Source: Pratylenchus scribneri (lineage: Eukaryota; Nematoda; Chromadorea; Rhabditida; Pratylenchidae). Taken from it: a stretch of DNA of 64,000 nucleotides. The notes under the pieces are model-generated. The model was not told the DNA's origin and searched no databases. It saw only the letters and a list, made by a program, of their open reading frames with translations. Shown here piece by piece: positions 36,141-45,100 of this stretch. The position numbers were made by a program, and so were the translations under genes. The stretch's first letter is position 1; each line of letters opens with the position of its first letter. The stretch covers positions 1,178,001 to 1,242,000 of the forward strand of contig JAQSEB010000048.1 in assembly GCA_030063045.1 (NCBI GenBank), written 5' to 3'.

Positions 36141-36414
36141 TTTTATATATAATGGAGTTGTGAAAATGCTTAAATACTTTTTTTTTATCCTAGTTAGTCT
36201 CAAAAAGGAAATAATAAAATGTCCCTCGCCCCAGAGGACCAATATGAAGGCGTAGCTTCTTCTTCCTCTTAAGGTTTATGTTTTTTAGGGTCTATGGTCC
36301 AGCATGTCTATTAGGGGCTTTAGGGGTTAGGGAACTAGAGATAGAGAGAGAGAGATACTATATAAAGGCATAGAATATATTATTAAGTCAATCAAGATTG
36401 ATTTTTTCTAAAAA
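36141..36414. other. Divergent intergenic region with boundary motif
   Basis: Contains a degenerate copy of the boundary motif (TTTAGGGTCTATGG, then AGCATGTCTATTAGG) at about 36283-36330, a GA tract at 36339-36355, and the TATA box of the next gene. Confidence 0.5.
36361..36368 (+). promoter_or_regulatory. TATA box of the pVI-like/MCP unit
   Basis: TATAAAGG, 54 bases before the ATG at 36415, immediately downstream of a GA tract. It probably drives both the pVI-like and the capsid gene. Confidence 0.65.
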
Positions 36415-36921
36415 ATGGTTCATGAGATATTTGATACGAACGCTATTGTCTTTGACGACTATGTTCAAATTGGCAGAGGCTTGGATGAAGCCTTCCCAAT
36501 CTATAGAGGAGGACCCGTCTTCCAAAGAGGAACGGGCATTGGAGATGTTTTTCGCGGAGTATTGCGCTTCTTCATGCCACTAATCCGTCATGCTGGAGTG
36601 GCTCTTCGAAATGAGGCTCTGAATACGGGACATCGTATAATTGAGCAAGTCAAAGAGGGACAACCGCTGAAACAGGCCCTAATTGAGGAAAGTAAAAAGG
36701 GTTTCGAAAATGTTACCGGCGTCAAACAGTTTGGTGGCGGCCAGAGTAATCTCACCGCCGATTCCTCTGGTATGCATCGGCTATCGCCTCGCTACGGGAG
36801 GAGAACTATAAAAAGACGACGATCTAATCCATTGTCACATCAGACCGTCATTAGTTCGAAAATTACGAAACCTATTGTACATTCCACAAAAAGACTTCGA
36901 TCGGACGTTTTTGGTCTCTAC

Positions 36922-36924
<3 letters not shown>
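36415..36924 (+). CDS. pVI/pX-like minor virion protein
   Basis: 169 residues. The N-terminal third has a Gly-rich stretch (YRGGPVFQRGTGIGDVFRG) followed by an amphipathic helix (FRGVLRFFMPLIRHAGVALR) and a second helix (NEALNTGHRIIEQVKEGQPL). The C-terminal half is basic (GRRTIKRRRS) and nucleic-acid-binding in character. Polintons commonly encode a short protein of this kind between other capsid genes. It is compared with adenovirus pVI/pX, which lyse membranes or bind DNA inside the capsid. It lies directly upstream of the capsid gene, separated only by a TAA repeat. Assignment is by composition and position. Confidence 0.6.

Positions 36925-36950
<26 letters not shown>
36922..36950 (+). 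repeat. TAA microsatellite joining stop and start codons
   Basis: The stop codon of the pVI-like gene is the first unit of a TAA/AAT repeat, and the last unit runs straight into the ATG of the capsid gene at 36951. The 26-base linker is the whole intergenic space. Confidence 0.9.
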
Positions 36951-36953
<3 letters not shown>

Positions 36954-38267
36954 GCATTCTACAAGATTGACAAGGATAGCGTAAATTCCATAACAAATGC
37001 GTTGGATTTCTTTCAAATTCCGCCGACAAATGTTACCGTATCCTCGTCGAAAACTTTTGAGATTTTGACCGATAACCCGATTAATGATCCGCCGTATCAT
37101 TTTAAAATTCATTCCTCCGACAACTATATTGATCCGACAAAAATTTATTTGCTCACCGAATTCCGTATCCGTAAAGAGTCTCATCTCGGCATGGTTATGA
37201 CAAATTTGGCGGCCGGAGAGGATGTGGCGCCTATTCAATTGATCGGTAATACGTTTATGAAAAATTTGAGAGTGCGTGTAAACAATCGAGACGTGTTCAA
37301 CTCAAATTCCCTAATGGCCTACAAGACATATTTTACACATGAGCTCTCATATTCGCCTACAGCAAAAATGTGCCATTTGAATGAGGCCGGCTATTATTCG
37401 GGAATGAACGACGATTCACTGGAGTCCGGAGCCGGACATGAAGCGAGGAAGGCCCTATTTGCGGGGAGTAGAACGGCTCAATTCGTTGCCAAGCTCGATG
37501 CCGATATCTTTTCTCAGCCTCTGTTTCTCCTTAGTCATATAGAGATTGAGATTGAGATTGAGCCAAATGAGTCAAAATTTTTGCTCGTTTCTCCGAACGG
37601 TGCCACAAGATATCATTTGGAAATGCAAGCATGCAAATTGTACGTAAAGAAAATGTCCCTAATGGATGGGCTCAGTCTGGACATTGCGCGAAAATTGGAA
37701 GACAAACCGGCCCGTTATGCTGTGCGAAAATCCGAGATGAAGTCCATGTTCATTAGTCAAGGCCGTTATGAGTTCTCGGCGAATTTATTCCAAGAACAGG
37801 TGCCTCGGCGAATTATCCTTGGCCTCGTGGCCAATGCCGATTACGTCGGTCATTTGGCCAAGAGCCCATTCAATTTCCAGCCGTTCGATGTTCGGGAAAT
37901 CTCCATTGCGGCCAATGGGCGATAATTTCCTCAAACGCATTATGATTTGGCCTATACACAAAATCGCTATATGAGAGCATTTCATGACATGAACGAAGCC
38001 ATCGGCTTTGCAAATATGTCCGATGGGAACGGGATCACGTATGCTCAATATGGGAAAACACATTGTATCTACGTGTTCAATTTGACAAATAGCGGCGAAG
38101 ATCAAGGAGGACTTTTCGATTTGATAAAGACCGGTTCGACAGCTGTACATATTCGGTTTGGTACACCTGTACCCGACGGAGGCATAATGCTCATAGCAAT
38201 GGGTGAGGTCGACTCCTTATTCATGATTGACAGGAACAGAACAATTACAAGTGATACAACTGTTTGA
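36951..38267 (+). CDS. Polinton major capsid protein with an in-frame UAA
   Basis: The frame covers 438 codons, the usual length for a Polinton double-jelly-roll capsid protein, but codon 325 is UAA (37923-37925). The same frame then stays open to 38267 with typical C-terminal features, including FDLIKTGSTAVHIRFGTPVP and FMIDRNRTI. N-terminal family features include DPTKIYLLTEFRI and YKTYFTHELSYS. The stop falls just after AANGR, in a loop-like region. Either it is a single nonsense change in an otherwise intact gene, or the stop is read through or recoded. I describe it as is. It would otherwise form the hexameric capsomers of the capsid. A polyadenylation-like AATAAA follows at 38311. Confidence 0.88.
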
Positions 38268-38310
38268 TTTATTTTTCATATGTTTTTTTTTGTTTTTTAT
38301 ATTGTTGCTC

Positions 38311-38316
38311 AATAAA
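38311..38316 (+). terminator. Polyadenylation signal after the capsid gene
   Basis: AATAAA 44 bases after the stop codon, in a T-rich 3' region. Confidence 0.55.
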
Positions 38317-38380
38317 ATCGGATTAATAAATGTGATTCATATTGATACATCCATATATCAAAAATTCGCTCCGCTCATTT

Positions 38381-38981
38381 TTACTCCGTTCTTTTCCCCA
38401 TAGACCCCTAAATCACATGCGGGCCCATAGAACCTAAACCCCTAATTATATATGCATATGTATCGATATATGTATGCATATCCTTAATCTATATATGTAT
38501 GCATGTCCATGGATTTACGCGTGCGCCTACCACCCCAAAAATATTCATGCCTACCCCAAAAATATTCGCACGTGCCCCAAAAATTCGCGCGTATATGCCC
38601 ATTTTTGCGGAAAATTCCTTAGCGTTACACTAAAATTCTCGTACATTTCCTTAGCATTACAACAAATTTTAGATGCTCGTCCTTAGCGAGACCATTTTTC
38701 TCCTTAAAATCGCTATTTTTGCTCCTTAGCGTTGCTATCGGCGCTAAGGAAGATTCCTTAGCAATGATAGCATTGCTAAGGTGTGCAAAATGGAAAATAA
38801 AAATCCCTAGTTTGAAATGTAAAAATTTCATGTTTTTTGCTTAGCGAGACCTGTTTTCTCCTTAAAATCGCTATTTTTGCTCCTTAACGATGACATAAAA
38901 TGGGCTTAACGATGACTTTTTTTCGGAAAAAAAGTCATCGCTAACGACGAGCTACGCAAAACATATGTCGTTGCTAAGGAC
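38381..38981 (-). repeat. Right arm of internal inverted repeat
   Basis: Reverse complement of 32843-33417, with one extra stretch of about 25 bp near 38477-38502 that duplicates the ATATGTATGCATGTCC region. The two arms enclose six genes (33640-38267). Confidence 0.85.
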
Positions 38982-39275
38982 GAGTATGGATGTGAAGACA
39001 CATTGGTTGGGTCTATGGGCTTAGGATTTTTGGGTCTATAGGATTTTGGGTCTATGGGCCGGCATGTGATTTAGGGGTCTATGGGGCAAAGAACGGAATA
39101 GTGAGGCTAATCGATCGGTGTAATGAGACTAATTCTATATAATAATATGAGTGAGACATTATAGACATACATGCTTTTTATCGATTGATTATAATGAGGT
39201 TTAATAATAATTATACAAATAAGAGGAGTGGGATGAGTATATTTGATTTATCGATTGATTGATTGATCCATGCAT
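38982..39275. other. Spacer with tandem boundary motifs
   Basis: Three copies of a GGGTCTATGGG/GGGTCTATAGG motif occur at 39008-39085, one followed by GGCATGTGATTTAGGGG. No gene was seen. It forms the 3' flank of the minus-strand zinc-ribbon gene. Confidence 0.55.
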
Positions 39276-39746
39276 TTACATATTGGCCTTCTTCGGCACA
39301 TACGGTTTCGTCAATGCAGTCGTACCTCGAATATTCTTGTCCACACATGCGCCGCACATATCGATTTGGATTCGTGCACCGCCATCGATTGGATCCGTGG
39401 CCAACTTGTCCTTCGACTGGTACAATCGATCATGGCATTGCTCGCAGAGATAATAAATGAGCACATATTTGGGTTTGAACAATTTCCACGTTTGGGGCTC
39501 ATATTTCTCATTGTATTTGGTGGCGGACGGATCCATCGATTGACCGCTAACAGCAGCGGCAGGAGCAGCAGCACTCCGAAACGAAGAATAATTGTTTTGG
39601 GGATTCATCGGAGGAGGAGGAGGATATTGAGCTGGAGGAATAGGATAATTTTGAGCCGGAGGATAATTTTGGGGTGGAGTCGACTCTTGGGTCAAATTAA
39701 AATTTTGTGGATAGGTATTTTGAGGCATCGATGGAAAATTTTGCAT
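39276..39746 (-). CDS. Pro/Gln-rich zinc-ribbon protein
   Basis: 156 residues. Residues 1-60 are Pro, Gln, Asn and Tyr-rich (PPQNYPPAQ-type repeats), then an Ala-rich hinge. The C-terminal 70 residues hold two CxxC knuckles: CEQCHDRL (C101, C104, H105) and CGAC (C131, C134), which should bind one zinc. A homologue with the same knuckles and spacing is encoded at 61129-61491 beside the second polymerase gene, so this is a conserved gene of the element type and not a local accident. Function unknown. Regulated by a TATA box at 39846-39853. A short CT/GA tract lies in the leader. Confidence 0.75.
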   Translation of the reverse strand: MQNFPSMPQNTYPQNFNLTQESTPPQNYPPAQNYPIPPAQYPPPPPMNPQNNYSSFRSAAAPAAAVSGQSMDPSATKYNEKYEPQTWKLFKPKYVLIYYLCEQCHDRLYQSKDKLATDPIDGGARIQIDMCGACVDKNIRGTTALTKPYVPKKANM

Positions 39747-39845
39747 ATTTATTTTTGGATAAAAAAAAAAGAGAGAGCGGAATTAATTTGTAAATTGGAA
39801 ATTCGAAAAATGAAGCAAATGAGGAAAATGACCAAAATCTGGCCT

Positions 39846-39853
39846 CTTTTATA
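39846..39853 (-). promoter_or_regulatory. TATA box of the zinc-ribbon gene
   Basis: On the minus strand TATAAAAG, about 100 bases before the ATG at 39746. A boundary motif (GGATGCATTT on the plus strand, 39881-39890) lies just upstream. Confidence 0.6.
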
Positions 39854-39936
39854 CCCATGAACGGAGTGAATGTAATATGCGGATGCATTTACCTCGTTTG
39901 TGTTTTTGACACAGACTATGACACGGACTACAAAAT

Positions 39937-41463
39937 TTAAAAATTTATCACTTTTTTAAAAATGAGAACAACAATGACATTCCCATATTGGAATGGGACA
40001 GGTTTTCCGTCTAATGTATCAATTCTAACTTCAATCTCGCTCACTTCTTTCGGTAATACATTGACATATAGGGGCGAGTCATAAATCTTTTCCACGTATT
40101 CTCCGGGTTCAGCTCCATTGACATTCACAATTCGCAATAATGAGGCCAACGAATTTCCGATAATGACATTTCCGGTTAGCCCCTTGACATAGACGCCAAA
40201 GGACGAGAAGCCTCCACGTAAATCCGTCTTGTATTTGGCCACGTCATTATTTTGTATCATTGCGGGATTGTCGAATCCCAGCACATAGGCCATTTGAGTG
40301 GATAAACTTAAATGTGTTATTTTCGGATGAGCAAAGACGGCCTTGAATCGATCCGTATGCATATCATATCGAAATTCCACCGAACCAAGCATTTCCTTCA
40401 ATTCGTCCACCGGTATTGGAGCATCCTTAGAACTATCCGTCGGAATCGAAGATTCCGAGGGTTCAGGGAGAACAAAAGCCGGAGCCGTATCCGTCTGAGT
40501 CGAAGATTCCGAATATTGTGGAGCCGATGTCGTAGCCTTTGGAGGTTCAACTCGGCTCTTTGGTATAATTATATTGAGCATATCGAGACTAGTATCGAGA
40601 ATGTCGTCAAGTTTCATCTTTTTCCTTGGAGGCTCTTCAACCGTAGTCGGCGTAGCTGTTTGAGTTACCGTAGTCGGAGGGGTTACGGTAGTCGATTGAG
40701 GAGGACGAGAATCGGAACTATCTGCCGAAATCGTAGATTTCGGGGGTTCAGATCTAGGACCAAACATCATCTCCTTCATCTTCGATCCTCTCGATTTGTC
40801 TCGGGGCGGTCCAACCAGTACATCGATAACACCACCGCCAGACTTTTTTTGAGACGTCGGCGGTTCTGGCTGAGTTAACTTTTGAGCTTGAGGTTCAGAT
40901 AATTTTTGAATTGGAGCCGGAGTCGTAGAATTATCCAATGGCTCGGAATTAACCGATGGAATCGTAGATTCGGAACTATCCTCTGGAATCGTAGAATTGA
41001 ACCTCGGCGGAGATGGGACTCTAACGTCGGATGCCGGAGGCGATGTAAGATTAGCGATTGCCCGTCTTCTTCTAGCCAGTGAAATTTCATTAGCGTAGTC
41101 CTCAATTCTTTGATTAATCCAAGTCCTCAAATCTTCAATTTTCCTATGCGATGCTTTACCGACGGGAATTTTGATCATTTTTGAACCCTCTGAACCCTCG
41201 GAATCTGTGATTCCGACGGATAGTTCGGAATCTTTGATTCCGACGGATTGTTCATCTTCATTATAATGTATTCCAATATATTGATCATCCAATGTACCAA
41301 TAGTGGAAGGCCATGAGAAGGGAAAAATGATACTATGTAGACTGCAAACCCAATCGCCAGGGAATTTGAGAGTACGACCCAGATGAACGCGATAATGATT
41401 TGACTTATTCTCCGGATAATCCAACGAATTACTCGGCAAATGAACAATTATTGTATTTGACAT
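39937..41463 (-). CDS. Penton-like minor capsid protein with long insertion
   Basis: 508 residues. The N-terminus (IIVHLPSNSLDYPENKSNHY, LGRTLKFPGDW) and C-terminus (PLYVNVLPKEVSEIEVRIDT, PFQYGNVIVVLIFKK) match the pattern of the Polinton minor capsid (penton) protein that closes capsid vertices. Between them, from about residue 130 to 345, lies a large Ser/Pro/Thr-rich low-complexity insertion with repeated SEPP- and TTVT-like units. It makes the protein much longer than I expect for the family. A vertex-exposed flexible spike or fibre-like extension is possible (inference). A TATA box lies upstream and the start follows AAAATAAA. Confidence 0.75.
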   Translation of the reverse strand: MSNTIIVHLPSNSLDYPENKSNHYRVHLGRTLKFPGDWVCSLHSIIFPFSWPSTIGTLDDQYIGIHYNEDEQSVGIKDSELSVGITDSEGSEGSKMIKIPVGKASHRKIEDLRTWINQRIEDYANEISLARRRRAIANLTSPPASDVRVPSPPRFNSTIPEDSSESTIPSVNSEPLDNSTTPAPIQKLSEPQAQKLTQPEPPTSQKKSGGGVIDVLVGPPRDKSRGSKMKEMMFGPRSEPPKSTISADSSDSRPPQSTTVTPPTTVTQTATPTTVEEPPRKKMKLDDILDTSLDMLNIIIPKSRVEPPKATTSAPQYSESSTQTDTAPAFVLPEPSESSIPTDSSKDAPIPVDELKEMLGSVEFRYDMHTDRFKAVFAHPKITHLSLSTQMAYVLGFDNPAMIQNNDVAKYKTDLRGGFSSFGVYVKGLTGNVIIGNSLASLLRIVNVNGAEPGEYVEKIYDSPLYVNVLPKEVSEIEVRIDTLDGKPVPFQYGNVIVVLIFKKVINF

Positions 41464-41537
41464 TTTATTTTTAGACGAATAAAAATGGGTCTCTAATAAT
41501 CCAGACGGATTTAACTGAAATATGGCTCAATTATGCT

Positions 41538-41547
41538 CTTATATATA
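41538..41547 (-). promoter_or_regulatory. TATA box of the penton-like gene
   Basis: On the minus strand TATATATAAG, about 75 bases before the ATG at 41463. Confidence 0.6.
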
Positions 41548-41559
41548 CACATAGAAATT

Positions 41560-41731
41560 CACTCCGGAATGTTAATGCATTCCTAATTAAATTATTTGAT
41601 TCACTCCGGAATTGGCGAAATATCAATTCCAGAGTTTGTGTCGGCTTACGCCTCGCTACTCCGTTCATTTTTTTCCCATAGACCCCTAAATCACATGCGG
41701 GCCCATAGAACCTAAACCCCTAAAATTATAC
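41560..41731 (-). repeat. Inverted copy of the boundary repeat
   Basis: Reverse complement of 33353-33575 (TTCACTCCGGAAT, GGCGAAATATCAATTCC, CGGCTTACGCCTCGCTACTC, CATAGACCCCTAAATCACAT). It sits between the divergent penton-like and polymerase genes. Confidence 0.75.
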
Positions 41732-41948
41732 GGATCTGTACGTATATGCATATCTATAATAGAGCATAAACCCATAGAGACACATGCTGGCCCCTAAAAA
41801 AGAAATGCATAATCCATAGCTCTTAATTGCTAATTTTTTTCCTTTTCTCTCATTTCCACATAAAAATGGCCATACTCAGTTGCATCCAAATGCGCATCGC
41901 TAATTGGCTGGCTGGAAATGCCAGATTTGGACCAACCCTCAAATGCCA

Positions 41949-41956
41949 TATAAAAA
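41949..41956 (+). promoter_or_regulatory. TATA-like box of the polymerase gene
   Basis: TATAAAAA. The first ATG downstream is at 42168, which supports that start over the longer open frame beginning near 41904. Confidence 0.45.
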
Positions 41957-42167
41957 TTTCAGGATTTGGCCTTTCGGGCATCATTCTGCGAAAAAATCTC
42001 AATTAATTTTGATACAGCCAACCAGCAATCTTCAGCGAACCAAAAAAAATCTCCAGCCTCGAAATTTTCACATTTGGCCTTTTCAAATTTATTGTCTTTT
42101 TATCGCGCGCAATATTATTCATTCACCTCATCCTCTTCATCCGCTACAACCACCAGCATTACCAAAA

Positions 42168-45100
42168 ATGGCTTCCCGTCGTCGTTCCCCTGGCTCTTCT
42201 TCCTCTCCTTCTTCTCCACCGTCTTCCCCACCCGTTGCCAAACGTTCCCGCTTTGAAGAGACGGACCCCTCATTGGATGAATTTATTGAAGTGCTTGATG
42301 TGCCCCGAAATGAGGAGGAATTCCATGGCTATCCCATTCATAAACGTGTTTCTGTATTCAAAATCAAAAAATTTCCCGCCCATCCCGAATCGGCTCTCTT
42401 TGGATTTTTTAATGAGGCTGCTGCGCGTGCTGTCATCGAGGCCAAACGTGAGAAGAACATTGATGCGGACCGAATCAGTTTCATGCTCAATTCCACGAAT
42501 CTCGAAGAGGGCCAGCCAATTTTTTCAAGTTTTCAACCGCTGGAGGAGGCCACATTCCATTCGTTGCGCAATATCTTTATGAAAGTTGAACAAAGTCGTG
42601 AACCGTTAGGCAAATCCCTTTTCAATGCTCCGCTCGAAATCCAAGTCACTGTACTCCAGAAGAATGGCATGGCTCAAAAACATAAGAAGAAAATGGTTGG
42701 CGGCGCTCGTCCTCGAAAAAACAACCTCTCCATTACACATACAATTGCGGACAACATGAAGATTGACATGCCAAATCAAATTGGAAATCGTTGCCTCTTT
42801 TATGCACTTCATTCGGCTTTACAAAAACAAATAAGGGGATTGGAGAGGGATGAATGGAAACGTTATAGAAGAAGCCTACATGGGCAAAGAGGGAAAATAC
42901 ATAATGAAGTTACTCAATTAATGGAAACGCTCAAAATACCTCTATGGGAAAAGGAATATGCCGCACAGGATTGGGTGCCCATTATCGTGGATTATTGGAA
43001 TAATGTTTTGCACAAGGATCGCTATCGGATTAAAGTCTTCTTCTTTGGTGAGCGTGGCCTACTTATTCCGGAATACAAATATGGCGCCAAGGACTACAAC
43101 ATCACGCTCGTTATTCATCACGATGGGAAACATTTTATTGGGCTCATCAAGAGTGGCGCTCTTTTTGGGAAAGGCTACTGTCTGCGCTGTGAACGAAGTT
43201 ACAATAAGGGGACAAATCATGCTACGAGTTGTAAGAAGAAATGCCTCAATTGCGGTCGTGTTGGTCCTACATTCCCGTGTGAACCCGTTCCTCAAGTGGA
43301 AATTCCATGTCAAAATTGCGGTAAAACGTTTGTCTCGGAGGAATGCTATCGTCATCATCTCAAAAACAACTTTTGCCAGTACTCAAAAAAATGCGGCACG
43401 TGTGGGGTCGTCTGGGATAAAAGAGTGCGTGAGCATAAATGTGGCGAAACGTATTGTAGGGGTTGCAAGGCATATCATGCGAAGAACAAACAAAGATGCT
43501 GCTTCATTCAACCGCTGGAACGAAAACCGCAACACTCAGTTCGCTATATTGCCTTTGACCTTGAAACAACAGAAATTGAGCAAGAAGTTCCCGGTAGGAG
43601 ACCATATGAGCCGGCACGTGTTAAGAAAATACTCTATCCAAACTTTGTGGGCGCCCGTGTTGCTTGTCAAGAATGCATCGGTAGCGGTGAATGGAAGTCG
43701 TCAAAAATGAGCACGGAATGCGCTGTATGCGGGCCACATCGAACAGTCACTTTTGGAACACATGCCTATGGGGAAACATATCAGGACAAAGCGGTAACAT
43801 GCATCGACGGCGACCCCAAAGGACCACCCATTACTCAATTCACTCGATGGTTGCTCCATGAATTGCCCCAGGAATACGATTCATATATCTACAGTCATTA
43901 TGGCGGAAAATTCGACATTCATTTCGTCATTGTGGAACTCTATAAAGAGGGATGCAATCCGGATTTGGTGCGACGTGGCAACAAAATCATAACAATGGAT
44001 CTCAAAAAGGACAATGGACATCAACTACATATTCGCGACTCATTTAATTTGTTCCCAATGGCGCTGGATGCGTTGCCCTCAGCATTTGGTTTGGATGTTG
44101 CCGACAAAGGACAGTTCCCGCACAAATTGAACAGGCCAGATAATTTTCACAAGCGAATAATTCCGACCCATGATGATTTTATGGTAAAAGAGATGAAAAT
44201 GGAAAAATATGAGCGTTTTATGGAAAAATATGAGCCGAGGGAATTTTATTTAAATGAGGACCTACCTGCTTATTGTATTAATGATGTCGAGATTTTGATG
44301 GCCGCTCTCGTTGCTTTTCGCCAGGAATTTATGGAGATCTCAAAACGGAACAAAGGGGATTTGGATGGAGATGGCTTGGTTCTCGCGAATGCGCAGCCGG
44401 GGATCGACCCACTAACATCATCGCCAACAATTGCTCGAGCTTGTGTGAACATTTTCAAGGCCAATCATCTACCGACTCATCATTTGGCGCTGGTTCCGGA
44501 AAATGGCTACGACAAGGAGGACAACCAATCGGACACGGCCTATCGCTATATGAGATGGTTAGAGGAGGAGGAGGGCGTCCCAATTCATACGGCATATTCG
44601 CATCCCAGGGAGAAGCGCTTTGGACAATACCGAGTGGACGGCTATTATGAGAAGGCAAACGAGTTTGGCGAAATTGAGCGGATCATTGTAGAGGTGAACG
44701 GATGTCCCTATCACGGTTGTTCAAAGTGCTTCCCCAACGACGATGAGCTCATACCAAAAATACAGAAGACACCGGCTCAATTACGGCAAAAGGATGCTCC
44801 GCGGATTGCGTATTTGCGAAGATGTGTGGACCGGGTGGACATCATATGGACATGCGAAATCGACAAAATGAAGAAGAAAGATCCGGATATGAAGCGACGT
44901 TTTGAGCAATATCTGGACCGTTCACCAATCAATCCCAGGGACGCATTTTTCGGTGGGCGAACGGGGCCATCCACAATATTTTATGAGGCAAAAGAAAATG
45001 AGAAAATTAGCTATTACGATTTTACATCCCTTTATCCCTATGTGAACTACATGCTCGAGGAATGGATGATGGGCTATCCGGTGGGCCATCCCGAGGTGCG

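Noticed and set aside
41904..42167. N-terminal extension of the polymerase
   Set aside because: It lacks an ATG at its open end and most of it lies before or around the TATA-like box. The ATG at 42168 is the first downstream start.
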